Part shown: positions 41,096 to 50,532 of the stretch, piece after piece
How the letters are laid out: every line of letters starts with the position of its first letter
Numbering within the stretch: position 1 is the first letter of the stretch
From: Blastocatellia bacterium
GTDB taxonomy: Bacteria; Acidobacteriota; Blastocatellia; Chloracidobacteriales; JADJPF01
NCBI GenBank assembly: GCA_025057015.1
Contig: JANWYG010000002.1
Span: 1-64,000, forward strand
Length of the DNA stretch: 64,000 nucleotides
Direction: 5' to 3'
The notes under the pieces: generated by a model
Seen by the model: only the letters and a program-made list of their open reading frames with translations
What the model was told of the DNA's origin: nothing
Databases searched by the model: none
Translations under genes and position numbers: made by a program

Positions 41096-43876
41096 ATGAC
41101 CACTGATGCATCTGCTGATCTTAAGTCTACGGTTAACTTACCTGAAACATCCTTTCAACAAAAGGGGAATCTGGTACAGTCTGAACCCCAAAGACTAGAG
41201 AAATGGAACAAGATGAAGCTCTACGAGAAGCTGCGCAAACTGCGTAGAGGTCGACCTATCTACAACTTACATGATGGTCCGCCGTACGCAAACGGCAAGA
41301 TACATATGGGAACAGCTCTCAACAAGATCCTCAAAGACTTCGTGCTGAAATCTCGTGCGATGATGGGTTTTGACACGCCTTACATACCAGGCTACGACTG
41401 CCACGGACTGCCTATAGAACACAAAGTTGACTCTGAACTTGGCGCTAAGAAGCGAGAGTTGAGTACGTTAGAATTCAGGCGCCGCTGCAGAGAGTTTGCA
41501 GAAAAGTACATTGTCGAGATGAACCGCGACTTTGCTCGCCTAGGCGTATTAGGTGAGTGGGATGCTGTATATAAGACGATGAGCACAGACTACGAAGCTG
41601 ACACGCTACGAGCACTCGGACAGTTCATTCGTCGCGGCAGCGTCTACCGTGGACTTAAACCAGTTCATTGGTGCATCAACTGTCAAACAGCACTGGCGGA
41701 AGCCGAAGTGGAGTATTCCCGACATATAAGTCCCTCGATCTATGTCAAGTTTCCGCTAAAGAGCGACGCTAGCCTGATCGACCCAGTACTAGCAAACAAG
41801 AAAGTCGCCGTACTCATTTGGACTACCACGCCCTGGACCTTACCAGCAAACCTAGGAGTTAGCTTCAACGCCGGCTTCAACTACAGCGCCGTAGCAATAG
41901 ACGACGAGGTATACATAGTAGCCTCAGGGCTAGTCTCAACAGTTGCTAACAAACTTGGGTGGAAAACTACAGAGGTTATAGCTGAGTTTAAAGGCGAACG
42001 CCTCAATGGTCTTTCGGCTAGACATCCCTTCTATGATCGCGAGTCGCTGTTTATGCTAGGCGATCATGTTACCCTAGATGCTGGCACCGGCTGCGTACAT
42101 ACGGCACCAGGCCATGGTCACGACGATTTCGTTATAGGCAAGACGCACGGGCTAGAGGTCTACTGCCCGGTAGATAATCGTGGGCGTTTTAAAGAAGACG
42201 TTTCACTCTTTGCAGGTCAAAACGTATTTGAAGCAAACCGGCAAATAGTCGAGCACCTGCGCGAGCTCGACCGGCTACTGCTAGCTGAAGAGTACGAGCA
42301 CGACTATCCGCATTGTTGGCGATGCCACAAACCTGTGATTTTCCGTGCCACACCGCAGTGGTTCATCTCTATGGACAAGACAGACTTACGAGGCCGAGCT
42401 CTGGCAGCCATAGAGAAGATACAGTGGCGCCCAGCCTGGGGGCGTGAACGAATGCACAACATGTTTGTCAATCGCATCGATTGGTGCATATCTCGGCAAA
42501 GAGCTTGGGGCGTACCTATTACAGTCTTCTACTGCGAGGATTGCGGAAGCGAGCTCATATCGGCCGATTTAATTGACCATATAGCGGATATCTTCGAACG
42601 CGAGGGCGCAGACGCTTGGTATGCTAGGCCAGTCGAAGAGCTCGTACCTAAAGGCACTTGCTGCAAGAACTGTTCTAGTACTAGACTGCGCAAGGAGATG
42701 GATATTCTGGATGTCTGGCTGGATTCAGGTGTTAGCTGGACCGCCGTTCGCCGTCGCGGATATGACATACCAGTAGACCTTTATTTCGAAGGCTCAGATC
42801 AGTACCGTGGTTGGTTCAACAGCTCACTCGTCTGCGGCCTGGAGATGAATGAATCTTCCCCGTACCGTATCTGTATCACACACGGCTATGTCGTAGACAA
42901 AGACGGCAGAAAAATGTCCAAATCCCTCGGCAATGTGATCGAGCCCGAAAAGGTCCTAAAGCAGCACGGAGCGGATATTCTCCGACTATGGGCAGCAAGT
43001 ATTGACTACACGGAAGATATTCGCATCTCGGATGAGATCCTAAAGCGACTCTCCGACAGCTACAGAAAGATTCGCAATACGGCCAAGTATGCCTTGGGAA
43101 ACTTAGCTGATTTCGATCCCGACAAAGACAGCGTAGCAATTGAGCAAATGCTTGAAATAGACCGTTGGGCACTTGCTGTTACCAACGAGCTTCTGCGCAA
43201 AGTACGTGCCGCATACGAAGCATATGAATTCCATACCGCTTATCGAGAAATACTCAGCTACTGCTCGGTAGAACTCTCGGCACTCTACTTCGACATCCTG
43301 AAAGACCGTCTTTACACATCAGCACCTAAATCGCTAGAACGCCGCTCAGCCCAAACAGTAATCTACAGGATAGTTAAAACCCTCGCCTTACTTGTAGCTC
43401 CGATACTCGCATTTACAGCCGATGAGATATGGGAGCACCTACCTGACTCTAGCGAGCTCGAATCAGTACATCTAGCAGAGTTCCCAGAATATGAGGAAGA
43501 CCTAGCAGAACCAGAGCTCCTAGCTCGATGGGAACGTATCTTTGCTATACGCAGTGCCGCCAAAAAGGCTATGGAAGAGGCTGGATTCGGAGGAGGATCT
43601 TCCCTCAAAGCTTGTGTAGAAATAAGAGCTAGCGGTAAAGACCTAGAGCTACTTCGCTCATACGAGCAGCAGCTACACGACATATTCATCGCCTCGTACG
43701 CAGTAGTAGTAGCAGATGAAACAGCTGGTCAACCGGTATTTAGAGTAACTCATGCCCCAGGCACTAAATGCGAGCGTTGCTGGCATTATACAGAAGACGT
43801 AGGCTATGATCCTGATTTTCCCCAAGTATGCCTACGTTGTGCCAAAAACATCAGAATTGGTTGGCTAAATGCGTAA
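41096..43876 (+). CDS. ileS: Isoleucyl-tRNA synthetase
   Basis: A 926-residue class I synthetase. The HIGH-type motif is 'PPYANGKIHMGTALNKILKD', the editing domain lies around 'IWTTTPWTLPANLGV' and 'GTGCVHTAPGHGHDDF', the KMSKS motif is 'DGRKMSKSLGNVIEPE', and the C-terminal zinc finger is CERC...CLRC with 'GTKCERCWHYTEDVG'. This is the bacterial type. The start follows AGGAGC. The lspA gene begins inside its last codons (8-bp overlap), giving the common ileS-lspA-lgt-type order. The genome's heavy use of ATA for Ile makes the supply of charged tRNA-Ile for that codon notable. Confidence 0.97.
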   Translation: MTTDASADLKSTVNLPETSFQQKGNLVQSEPQRLEKWNKMKLYEKLRKLRRGRPIYNLHDGPPYANGKIHMGTALNKILKDFVLKSRAMMGFDTPYIPGYDCHGLPIEHKVDSELGAKKRELSTLEFRRRCREFAEKYIVEMNRDFARLGVLGEWDAVYKTMSTDYEADTLRALGQFIRRGSVYRGLKPVHWCINCQTALAEAEVEYSRHISPSIYVKFPLKSDASLIDPVLANKKVAVLIWTTTPWTLPANLGVSFNAGFNYSAVAIDDEVYIVASGLVSTVANKLGWKTTEVIAEFKGERLNGLSARHPFYDRESLFMLGDHVTLDAGTGCVHTAPGHGHDDFVIGKTHGLEVYCPVDNRGRFKEDVSLFAGQNVFEANRQIVEHLRELDRLLLAEEYEHDYPHCWRCHKPVIFRATPQWFISMDKTDLRGRALAAIEKIQWRPAWGRERMHNMFVNRIDWCISRQRAWGVPITVFYCEDCGSELISADLIDHIADIFEREGADAWYARPVEELVPKGTCCKNCSSTRLRKEMDILDVWLDSGVSWTAVRRRGYDIPVDLYFEGSDQYRGWFNSSLVCGLEMNESSPYRICITHGYVVDKDGRKMSKSLGNVIEPEKVLKQHGADILRLWAASIDYTEDIRISDEILKRLSDSYRKIRNTAKYALGNLADFDPDKDSVAIEQMLEIDRWALAVTNELLRKVRAAYEAYEFHTAYREILSYCSVELSALYFDILKDRLYTSAPKSLERRSAQTVIYRIVKTLALLVAPILAFTADEIWEHLPDSSELESVHLAEFPEYEEDLAEPELLARWERIFAIRSAAKKAMEEAGFGGGSSLKACVEIRASGKDLELLRSYEQQLHDIFIASYAVVVADETAGQPVFRVTHAPGTKCERCWHYTEDVGYDPDFPQVCLRCAKNIRIGWLNA

Positions 43877-44360
43877 CATGCGGTATTTGCCAGTGTCGCT
43901 ACTCGTACTATTAGCCGATCAGGTAAGCAAGCTCTGGGCATACGACAACCTTCGCTATAGAGCAGATAGGGATCTAATAGACGGCTTTCTCAAGCTAAGC
44001 TACGCTGAAAATCCTGGTATAGTATTCGGGCTATTTGCTGAAACTGAATCACCTGCAAAGACCTGGCTACTAGCAGCAATCTCTTTATCCGCCGCAGCTT
44101 GCATCGTTCATCTGCTCTTAAAAGCTACCCCTCAACAGAAACTGCTGACCATTGCCCTATCTGTTCTGTTAGGCGGTATAGCAGGCAACCTCATCGATAG
44201 ATTCCGGCTCGGTGCAGTTATAGATTTCATAGAGCTCTACATAGGTCAGTATCACTGGCCGACCTTCAACATAGCCGATACAGCCATATGCGTAGGCGCT
44301 GTGCTGATTGGCATTGATACATTCCGTTCTTCCGAATCAAAGAGCCCTAAGGTGAATTAG
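43869..44360 (+). CDS. lspA: Prolipoprotein signal peptidase (signal peptidase II)
   Basis: A 163-residue inner-membrane aspartic peptidase that cleaves lipoprotein signals after lipidation. The four membrane helices are visible, and the catalytic aspartates are in 'GNLIDRFRLGAVIDFI' and 'HWPTFNIADTAICVGAVL'. The ATG at 43869 overlaps the ileS stop; an alternative ATG lies three codons later. It abuts lgt, the enzyme of the preceding maturation step, and both should serve the lipoproteins suggested by lipobox-like N-termini at 22100 and 25876. Confidence 0.95.
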   Translation: MRNMRYLPVSLLVLLADQVSKLWAYDNLRYRADRDLIDGFLKLSYAENPGIVFGLFAETESPAKTWLLAAISLSAAACIVHLLLKATPQQKLLTIALSVLLGGIAGNLIDRFRLGAVIDFIELYIGQYHWPTFNIADTAICVGAVLIGIDTFRSSESKSPKVN

Positions 44361-45146
44361 GTGTTTCCTGAGATATTTACTATCCCATACATAAACTTCA
44401 CTTTAAGCACTTACGGGCTGACGCTAGCCATAGGTTTTAGCAGCGGGCTATTGCTTGCAGCTCGGCTAGCTTCGACAAAAGGCTATGACCGAGCGAAAGT
44501 TTATGACATAGGAATATACCTGCTCATAGCGGTACTTATAGGCTCTAAGCTGCTTATGGTAGTAACAGAATGGCAAGAATTTGCGGAACGGCCTTCAAGG
44601 ATTTTCTCGATAGATTTCCTACGTTCTGGCGGAGTTTATTACGGCGGCTTTTTGGGAGCAGTTGCCGCAAGCATCTACCTAGCAAGGCGGTACAAAATGG
44701 ATTGGTGGGTATTGGCCGATGCTTGTGCTCCGGCAATAGCTCTGGGTCAGTTCTTCGGCAGGCTAGGATGCTTTGCAGCCGGCTGCTGCTGGGGTAAAGC
44801 AACGGATAGCTGGCTAGGTGTTGAGTTTACTGCTCGAGCTCACGAACTTACGGGTGTTCCGATAGGCGTAAGATTGCATCCCACGCAGCTGTACGAAGCA
44901 GGGCTTGCACTGGTGCTAACTGCAAGCTTGCTTATAATGTTTAAACGCAAGCACTTCGACGGTGCTGTGATTCTCACTTATGTTATGGCCTACTCAGTAG
45001 GTCGCTTCTTGATAGAGTTCTACCGCGACGATCCACGCGGCAACCTCTTTGGCCTGTCCACCTCGCAACTCATATCATTACTCCTGAGCGCCGTAGGGGC
45101 TACGAGCATCGCCTATCTATGGAAGAAAAACAGCTCGAAGAAATAG
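44361..45146 (+). CDS. lgt: Phosphatidylglycerol-prolipoprotein diacylglyceryl transferase
   Basis: A 261-residue inner-membrane enzyme that transfers diacylglycerol to the lipobox cysteine. It starts at GTG directly after the lspA stop, with AAGGTGA 5 nt upstream. Key features are 'YGLTLAIGFSSGLLLAARLA', 'RSGGVYYGGFLGAVAA', the signature 'GRLGCFAAGCCWGKATD' and 'LHPTQLYEAGLAL', with the C-terminal 'GRFLIEFYRDDPRG'. Order lspA-lgt puts the two lipoprotein-maturation steps on one transcript. It overlaps rluD by 28 bp. Confidence 0.95.
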   Translation: MFPEIFTIPYINFTLSTYGLTLAIGFSSGLLLAARLASTKGYDRAKVYDIGIYLLIAVLIGSKLLMVVTEWQEFAERPSRIFSIDFLRSGGVYYGGFLGAVAASIYLARRYKMDWWVLADACAPAIALGQFFGRLGCFAAGCCWGKATDSWLGVEFTARAHELTGVPIGVRLHPTQLYEAGLALVLTASLLIMFKRKHFDGAVILTYVMAYSVGRFLIEFYRDDPRGNLFGLSTSQLISLLLSAVGATSIAYLWKKNSSKK

Positions 45147-46087
45147 TCACTTTTACTGTCACGGCAAACGACGTCGGCAAGCGATTGGATAAGTATCTAG
45201 CCGAAAAATTACCTGACTTCAGCCGTAGCAAACTGCATCATCAGATCGTCGAAGGAGACGTACTGGTCAATGACTGCCTGTCAAAGCCTAGCTACCGAGT
45301 GAAGCTACATGACAGGATTGAAATTGAGCTACCGGAACTGGTTACCACAGAACTGATTCCAGAAAACCTACCCCTTGATATCCTTTACGAAGACGAAGCT
45401 CTGCTAGTAATTAACAAGCCAGCCGGCCAAGTAGTGCATCCTGGCGCAGGTGTGCAACAAGGAACAATTGCCAACGCTCTAGCTTGGTACCTCAGCAGAG
45501 AAATTAGCGGCTTCGAGTCTACCATACGGCCTGGACTAGTTCATAGGCTTGACAAAGACACCTCAGGAGTTATGGTCATAGCAAAGACCGAAGCAGCTCT
45601 ATCGTCTCTATGCGAACAGTTTGCAGCAAGAGCCGTAAAGAAACACTATCTGGCTCTAGTCTATGGACATCCTCAAAAGCAAGGGCGTATCGAGCTTCCA
45701 ATAGGTCGTCATCCGGTAGTACGTACAAAGATGGCAATAGTACCAACTGGCCGTCCTGCTTTGACCATCTACAAAGTACTCTGTAGCTATGACGAGTTTT
45801 CTTTACTCGAAGTCGAGATCAAAACCGGGCGCACACATCAAATACGTGTACACCTGTCATACGAAAAACACCCCGTAGTCGGAGATACAACCTACGGCAA
45901 AGGATACGAATCGAGGCTAAGCGAGCCAGCTCGAAAGGCAGTAAACAAGCTACAGCGCCACTTGCTGCATGCTCACAGACTCTCCTTCACACATCCCATC
46001 ACTGGTAAGCAGCTGATTTTCACCGCCAAGTTAGCAGAAGACTTTGCAGCTTTTTTGCAGCAGCTCGATCCTGAATATTCACCATAG
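45119..46087 (+). CDS. rluD: Ribosomal large subunit pseudouridine synthase RluD-like
   Basis: A 322-residue pseudouridine synthase. Residues ~15-80 form an S4 RNA-binding domain ('GKRLDKYLAEKLPDFSRSKLH'), followed by the RluA-family catalytic domain with 'LVHRLDKDTSGVMVIAKT', where the Asp of RLD is catalytic, and 'IKTGRTHQIRVHLSYEKHPVVGD'. RluD forms pseudouridines in helix 69 of 23S rRNA; the RluC/RluD distinction is by similarity only. The start ATG lies 28 bp inside the end of lgt, so expression is likely coupled. Confidence 0.92.
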   Translation: MEEKQLEEIVTFTVTANDVGKRLDKYLAEKLPDFSRSKLHHQIVEGDVLVNDCLSKPSYRVKLHDRIEIELPELVTTELIPENLPLDILYEDEALLVINKPAGQVVHPGAGVQQGTIANALAWYLSREISGFESTIRPGLVHRLDKDTSGVMVIAKTEAALSSLCEQFAARAVKKHYLALVYGHPQKQGRIELPIGRHPVVRTKMAIVPTGRPALTIYKVLCSYDEFSLLEVEIKTGRTHQIRVHLSYEKHPVVGDTTYGKGYESRLSEPARKAVNKLQRHLLHAHRLSFTHPITGKQLIFTAKLAEDFAAFLQQLDPEYSP

Positions 46088-46161
46088 ACGCAGGGCTTGT
46101 AGCATTAACTTTTATTTGTCATACTATGCAGTACTACGTAATCTCTACAGGAAAGATAAAC

Positions 46162-47064
46162 ATGCGAGCATTGTTGATACTATCTCTATTGGCCCAAACA
46201 ATCTTCGCACAAGATGAAGAAGCCGTAGTTAGAATCTCGACGTCCCTAATTAACTTGCCGGTGACGGTACTAAATGACAAAGGCAAGTTCGTAGTAAACC
46301 TCAAACGCGAAAACTTCAGGGTCTATGAAAACGGTCGCCAGCAACAGATAATACAGTTTGAATCACAGACCAACATGCCGCTCAGCGTAGTAATTCTTAT
46401 GGACACATCAACCAGCGTACGAAACCGGCTTGAGTTCGAGAAAGCAGCTATAAAGAGCTTCCTTTCATCCGTACTTCAAAGCCGGCGAGATCGCGTAGCG
46501 TTTGTCACTTTCGACACAGACATCAAGCTCGTCGTAGATTTCACCGAGGATCTTGAAAAGATATCCAAGGCAGTAGATGATATCAAGTCAGCAAGCGGAC
46601 AGACTTCCTTCTATGATGCAGTCGCAATGGTTTGTCGCGAGAAGATGACGCGTACCGGGCCACGTAGACGAGTCATAGTAGCTATCACGGACGGAGCGGA
46701 TACCAACAGCAAGACTTCCTTAGACAAGGCCATAGCTTTAGCCCAAAAGACTGAGACTACAATCTACGGAATCAGCACCAAAGGGGGAGCGGCTTTTCGG
46801 GTAGAAGGCACTTCTTATCTCAACGCCGACGATAGAGATCTGAAGAAGTTGTGTTTTGATACAGGTGGTGATGTACTGTTTCCGAAAAATCCGGAAGAGC
46901 TAAACCGTGCTTTCCAGATCGTCACCGACTTTTTACGAAACCAATACCTGATAGTCTACGAGCCAGATTCAGTAGCTGATGGCCGATATCACGCTATAGA
47001 AGTAAAAATCACAGGAGCCAAAAATCTTACCGCCATCACCCGCAAGGGATACTTTGCACAGTAG
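46162..47064 (+). CDS. VWFA-related acidobacterial-type secreted protein
   Basis: I choose the ATG at 46162, which has AGGAAAGA and opens the signal peptide MRALLILSLLAQTIFAQ; 12 codons upstream are open but lack one. The 300-residue product has an N-terminal strand region 'TSLINLPVTVLNDKGKFVVNLKRENFRVYENG', characteristic of the 'VWFA-related Acidobacterial' family, then a von Willebrand A domain with a complete MIDAS: D-T-S-T-S in 'LMDTSTSVRNR', T in 'ASGQTSFYDA' and D in 'ITDGADTNS'. It probably binds a metal-dependent ligand outside the cytoplasm. It ends only 4 bp from the convergent FHA gene. Confidence 0.88.
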   Translation: MRALLILSLLAQTIFAQDEEAVVRISTSLINLPVTVLNDKGKFVVNLKRENFRVYENGRQQQIIQFESQTNMPLSVVILMDTSTSVRNRLEFEKAAIKSFLSSVLQSRRDRVAFVTFDTDIKLVVDFTEDLEKISKAVDDIKSASGQTSFYDAVAMVCREKMTRTGPRRRVIVAITDGADTNSKTSLDKAIALAQKTETTIYGISTKGGAAFRVEGTSYLNADDRDLKKLCFDTGGDVLFPKNPEELNRAFQIVTDFLRNQYLIVYEPDSVADGRYHAIEVKITGAKNLTAITRKGYFAQ

Positions 47065-47068
47065 CAGC

Positions 47069-48499
47069 TTAGTGTTGCTTAAGTAGATCAGAATAGTGCA
47101 CTGGCTGCAAAGTAATCGAAGTTTGCCGTACGCCAAACTCAGCCAGGCGTTCGGTTTTTATCTGACCAGAGCGCAGCAGCTGCAGCAAGATCTGATAGAC
47201 GGTAAAATTACAGCAGTCAGCCTTACCCAAGATCTCATAAAGCGGGGCTCCTCGAAGCAGAAAGTTCCAAACCTGTTTGACAAACCGTTCATCAATAGCT
47301 TCATTGTCCTTCCATACAAGCTCTTCACTTTCCAAACTAAAGACCATAGTAAGGTCTGGCAGCTCCTGCTTGAGATTTTCAAGCTCATCCTTCAGCCTAT
47401 GGGCTTCAAGTAGTAGGTTCATGGTTGGCATTCGCACAGGTTCAGTAGCGGCCAGATCTTCAGGAAGGTCACCTGCTTCAAAAGAAAAGGTACCACACAG
47501 CGGCATTTGGAAGAGTTGATAGAATGCCTCCTCGCTAGTACGGGAGCCAAATCTTATGTACCTAACCTCACCTGCCTCAAAAAACAATCTCGCAAACGGC
47601 GGCAAATAGTTCATCGCAGAGGCATTAATATCATTCTCTACCTTTGGATAAAGCGCCAGCAATCCGCTGTCCTGCAGTCCGTTCAGTGTCTGAACTACGG
47701 TAGCTAAGTCAAAGTGAGACAAATCTCCCTGCAACTTACGCGCTGAGGCTCGCGTCTGCAATTGCAGTTCGCTTGCACTCAGTTTCTGGCAAAGCATCAT
47801 AGAAAATTTCAATGCAAACTCCGAGTTCTGCTGTATCAATGCTTTTAAGCCATCGCTAAAGAGCTTGAACACCTCTGCAGTTTCAATGACTTTTGCTTCT
47901 GATAGATGTTTTCCAGAAATTAAAGCAAGCGATTCACCTATCGAGTCGCCGCTTGAAAGAAAGCCTATGACGCTCGGTTTATCACTCGCTTCGCGCATAG
48001 CTGAGATTTCTATCAATCCACTATAGACAATATAGAGAGCTTCACACTCTTCGCCTATACGGAAGAGATAGCTTCCTGCTGGGTACTGTAACAATTCGCC
48101 GAACTGCATTATCTGCTCCAAAGTTTCCTGCGAAAGACCACCAAACAGCTGACAAGAAGATAGAAACTCGATTTCATCTTTAGAAGTAATGAGGAAATTT
48201 ATCTGAAGCTGCAGTCCATCAGGGCCAAACGTCAATACGTCTCCGTTCTTCAACAAAGCGCGTGTAACGCGATGACCGTTAAGGAAAGTGCCGTTACTCG
48301 AATTGAGGTCATAAACGTATAGCTCATTGCCCTCACAGCGCAGTTCGGCATGCGACCTCGAAGCCACAGAATGCCGCCCTTTAGTGTCATACAACGCAAA
48401 ATCACAGCTCGGCGCACGACCTATCTTGATTAGCGGCTGACTAAACTGCTTACTACTGCCAGGATGAGAACCATTAAGATACTTTAACTTTACAAACAT
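47069..48499 (-). CDS. FHA / cyclic-nucleotide-binding / DUF4388 protein
   Basis: A 476-residue cytosolic protein joining three sensory modules. An FHA domain (residues ~22-100, 'IGRAPSCDFALYD', 'RSHAELRCEGNELYVYDLNSSNGTFLNG') should bind phosphothreonine. A cNMP-binding domain (~115-230, 'GELLQYPAGSYLFRIGEECEALYIVYSGLIEIS', 'GESLALISGKH') follows, although the 'GE...A' ring pattern departs from well-known CRP sites. A DUF4388 domain comes last ('LQGDLSHFDLATVVQTLNGLQDSGLLALY'), as in PatA-like response regulators. No DNA-binding domain is seen, so it may be an adaptor that combines phosphorylation and nucleotide signals. The gene stands alone. Confidence 0.82.
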   Translation of the reverse strand: MFVKLKYLNGSHPGSSKQFSQPLIKIGRAPSCDFALYDTKGRHSVASRSHAELRCEGNELYVYDLNSSNGTFLNGHRVTRALLKNGDVLTFGPDGLQLQINFLITSKDEIEFLSSCQLFGGLSQETLEQIMQFGELLQYPAGSYLFRIGEECEALYIVYSGLIEISAMREASDKPSVIGFLSSGDSIGESLALISGKHLSEAKVIETAEVFKLFSDGLKALIQQNSEFALKFSMMLCQKLSASELQLQTRASARKLQGDLSHFDLATVVQTLNGLQDSGLLALYPKVENDINASAMNYLPPFARLFFEAGEVRYIRFGSRTSEEAFYQLFQMPLCGTFSFEAGDLPEDLAATEPVRMPTMNLLLEAHRLKDELENLKQELPDLTMVFSLESEELVWKDNEAIDERFVKQVWNFLLRGAPLYEILGKADCCNFTVYQILLQLLRSGQIKTERLAEFGVRQTSITLQPVHYSDLLKQH

Positions 48500-48540
48500 C
48501 GCACCCGAACTCTCCTAAGTTTAATTTGTAAAGAGTATAA

Positions 48541-48546
48541 ATTATA
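48541..48546 (-). promoter_or_regulatory. -10-like element of the FHA gene
   Basis: TATAAT (minus strand, 48541-48546) lies ~45 bp upstream of the FHA start codon, in a very AT-rich stretch. The sequence 17 bp further upstream (TTTTAT) is a poor -35, so the promoter call is weak. Confidence 0.35.
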
Positions 48547-48677
48547 TACCTCTATATCGGCTGATAAAATCAGTAGAGTAACCGGATTTTTACATCTTTT
48601 GGATGGTTGTGTACCAAGAAAGAACTTTTGCAAGCAAACAATCTGGAGGCTTTGAGCTAATCTTATTAATTAAGAAT

Positions 48678-48700
48678 AGGGAGCAGATGTTCTGCTCCCT
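48678..48700 (-). terminator. Terminator of the fad operon
   Basis: AGGGAGCAGA (48678-48687) and TCTGCTCCCT (48691-48700) form a perfect 10-bp stem with a 3-nt loop, 7 bp after the fadE stop. On the minus strand it is followed by TATTCTTAATTAATAAG, AT-rich but with few consecutive T. It probably ends the fadR-fadE transcript. Confidence 0.65.
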
Positions 48701-48706
48701 CGGAAA

Positions 48707-50491
48707 CTAAAATATGTATCTACCTACTTCGCAAAGCTTTACCGCTATGGCTTGCCTTGCTTCGATGGTATTGATCGGAGTGTGTTTAACGAAACGCTTG
48801 AGTGCAGCAAGATTGGTACGCATAGTGTCACCTTCTGAGATAGCAGCTATCATATTTCTCGCCTTGATTTCTATTTTGTCCATACTATCGCTGACAAAGG
48901 TACGTGTAGCAGCTATGCGAAATCTAGCCTCTTGCTCGCCTTGAGTCTGAGCGTACTTAAGCGTCCTAAGCAACATGCTTTCCATAGCAAACGTTTCCAT
49001 GATGATATCAGCAATCCCCATAAGCAACTCTTGCTGTTCTGAGAGCTTGTCAAGGTATTTTTGAGCTGCCAGGCCAGAGATCATTAAAGCAACTTTTTTG
49101 GCATTACGCACCGTTCGACGCTCCTCTGCCAAAAGACTATCGTCAAATTCCTCAAGCATAGGCATTGAAAGCAGCTCATCCATGAGCTTTTTCGAAGCCT
49201 GCAGCAGAGGTAGCTCACCCTTCATAGCTCGTTTCATAAGCATTCCAGGTATGAGCATGCGATTGATTTCATTAGTTCCTTCGAAGATACGGTTTATGCG
49301 CGAGTCACGATAGGCGCGTGCTGCAGGATACTCTTCCGAATAGCCGTAACCACCATAGATCTGAACCATTTCATCTACGACGTAGTCCAGCATTTCCGAG
49401 CCGTAAACTTTGTTTATAGAGCACTCTACGGCAAACTCTTCTATTCCTTTAAGTATACCTTGAGAATCATCTGGGTCGAGGCTATGTACAGCATCGTCTA
49501 TCAGTCCAGCAGTACGGTAGATCATAGACTCCGCTGCATAGATACGAATCGCCATCTCGGCAAGCTTATGTCTGATAGCGCCGAAGCTGGCTATAGGTTT
49601 CCCAAACTGATGACGTTCTAGTGCATAGGAGATCGCTTCTTTGAGAGCTACTTTTGCTCCGCCTACACAAGCAGCTCCGAGTTTGAAGCGACCTAAGTTG
49701 AGTACGTTGAAAGCTATGACATGCCCACGGCCTATTTCACCGAGCAGGTTCTCTACGGGTACGCGCGCATCCTGCAGTTCTAGCGTACGCGTGCTAGAGC
49801 CTACTATGCCCATCTTGTGCTCTTCTTTGCCGGTAGACACGCCGGGGAAGTTCTTTTCTACTATGAAGCAGGAGAACTTTTCGCCATCTACTTTAGCAAA
49901 AACTATAAACACATCAGCAAAGCCAGCGTTAGTAATCCACATCTTCGTGCCGTTCAGTATGTAGTATTTGCCGTCATCGCTCAGCACAGCACGGGTCTTT
50001 GCTGCCAATGCGTCAGAACCCGAATGTGGCTCGGTCAAAGCATAAGCAGCTATCAGTTCGCCAGTAGCTAGCTTCGGCAGGTAACGTCGCTTTTGCTGTT
50101 CGGTGCCAAAATAGATAATTGGCCAAGAGCCTATGCCGCTGTGCCCACCTACTGTAACAGCAAAAGAGCCATTAATAGCCACCTTTTCGCCAACGATCAT
50201 AGAACACACTTTATCCAAGCCGAGACCACCATACTTTTCGGGGACATCTACCGACAGCAAGCCTAGCTCACCAGCTTTGCGAAGCAGCTTGACAATCACA
50301 TCAAAGTTCTTATGCTCTATCTCGCCGATAGCAGGATAAACCTCGCCAACAACAAAATCGTGCGTAGTTTGGGCTATCATTTTTTGCTCTTCAGAAAAAT
50401 CTTCCACAGTGAATATTTCCGAAGGAGCTACGTCTTCTATAAGAAAACTGCCACCCTTGACAGGTGCTTTTGCCTTCACAGTACTCGACAT
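48707..50491 (-). CDS. fadE: Acyl-CoA dehydrogenase, FadE type
   Basis: A 594-residue FAD enzyme for the first step of beta-oxidation. The standard domains are present ('YALTEPHSGSDALAAKTRA', 'GTKMWITNAGFADVFIVFAKVD', 'QFGKPIASFGAIRHKLAEMAI', 'QIYGGYGYSEEYPAARAYRDSRINRIFEGTNEINRML'), with the catalytic glutamate in the IFEGTNE segment. About 170 extra C-terminal residues give a total of 594, which I recall is also the length of the Bacillus subtilis FadE protein. Last gene of the operon, 41 bp after fadA. No ETF genes are in the window, so its electron acceptor must be encoded elsewhere. Confidence 0.93.
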   Translation of the reverse strand: MSSTVKAKAPVKGGSFLIEDVAPSEIFTVEDFSEEQKMIAQTTHDFVVGEVYPAIGEIEHKNFDVIVKLLRKAGELGLLSVDVPEKYGGLGLDKVCSMIVGEKVAINGSFAVTVGGHSGIGSWPIIYFGTEQQKRRYLPKLATGELIAAYALTEPHSGSDALAAKTRAVLSDDGKYYILNGTKMWITNAGFADVFIVFAKVDGEKFSCFIVEKNFPGVSTGKEEHKMGIVGSSTRTLELQDARVPVENLLGEIGRGHVIAFNVLNLGRFKLGAACVGGAKVALKEAISYALERHQFGKPIASFGAIRHKLAEMAIRIYAAESMIYRTAGLIDDAVHSLDPDDSQGILKGIEEFAVECSINKVYGSEMLDYVVDEMVQIYGGYGYSEEYPAARAYRDSRINRIFEGTNEINRMLIPGMLMKRAMKGELPLLQASKKLMDELLSMPMLEEFDDSLLAEERRTVRNAKKVALMISGLAAQKYLDKLSEQQELLMGIADIIMETFAMESMLLRTLKYAQTQGEQEARFRIAATRTFVSDSMDKIEIKARNMIAAISEGDTMRTNLAALKRFVKHTPINTIEARQAIAVKLCEVGRYIF

Positions 50492-50532
50492 ATTACTACC
50501 CTTTCTCTATGATTCTCCCCACTTCTTGAGGG

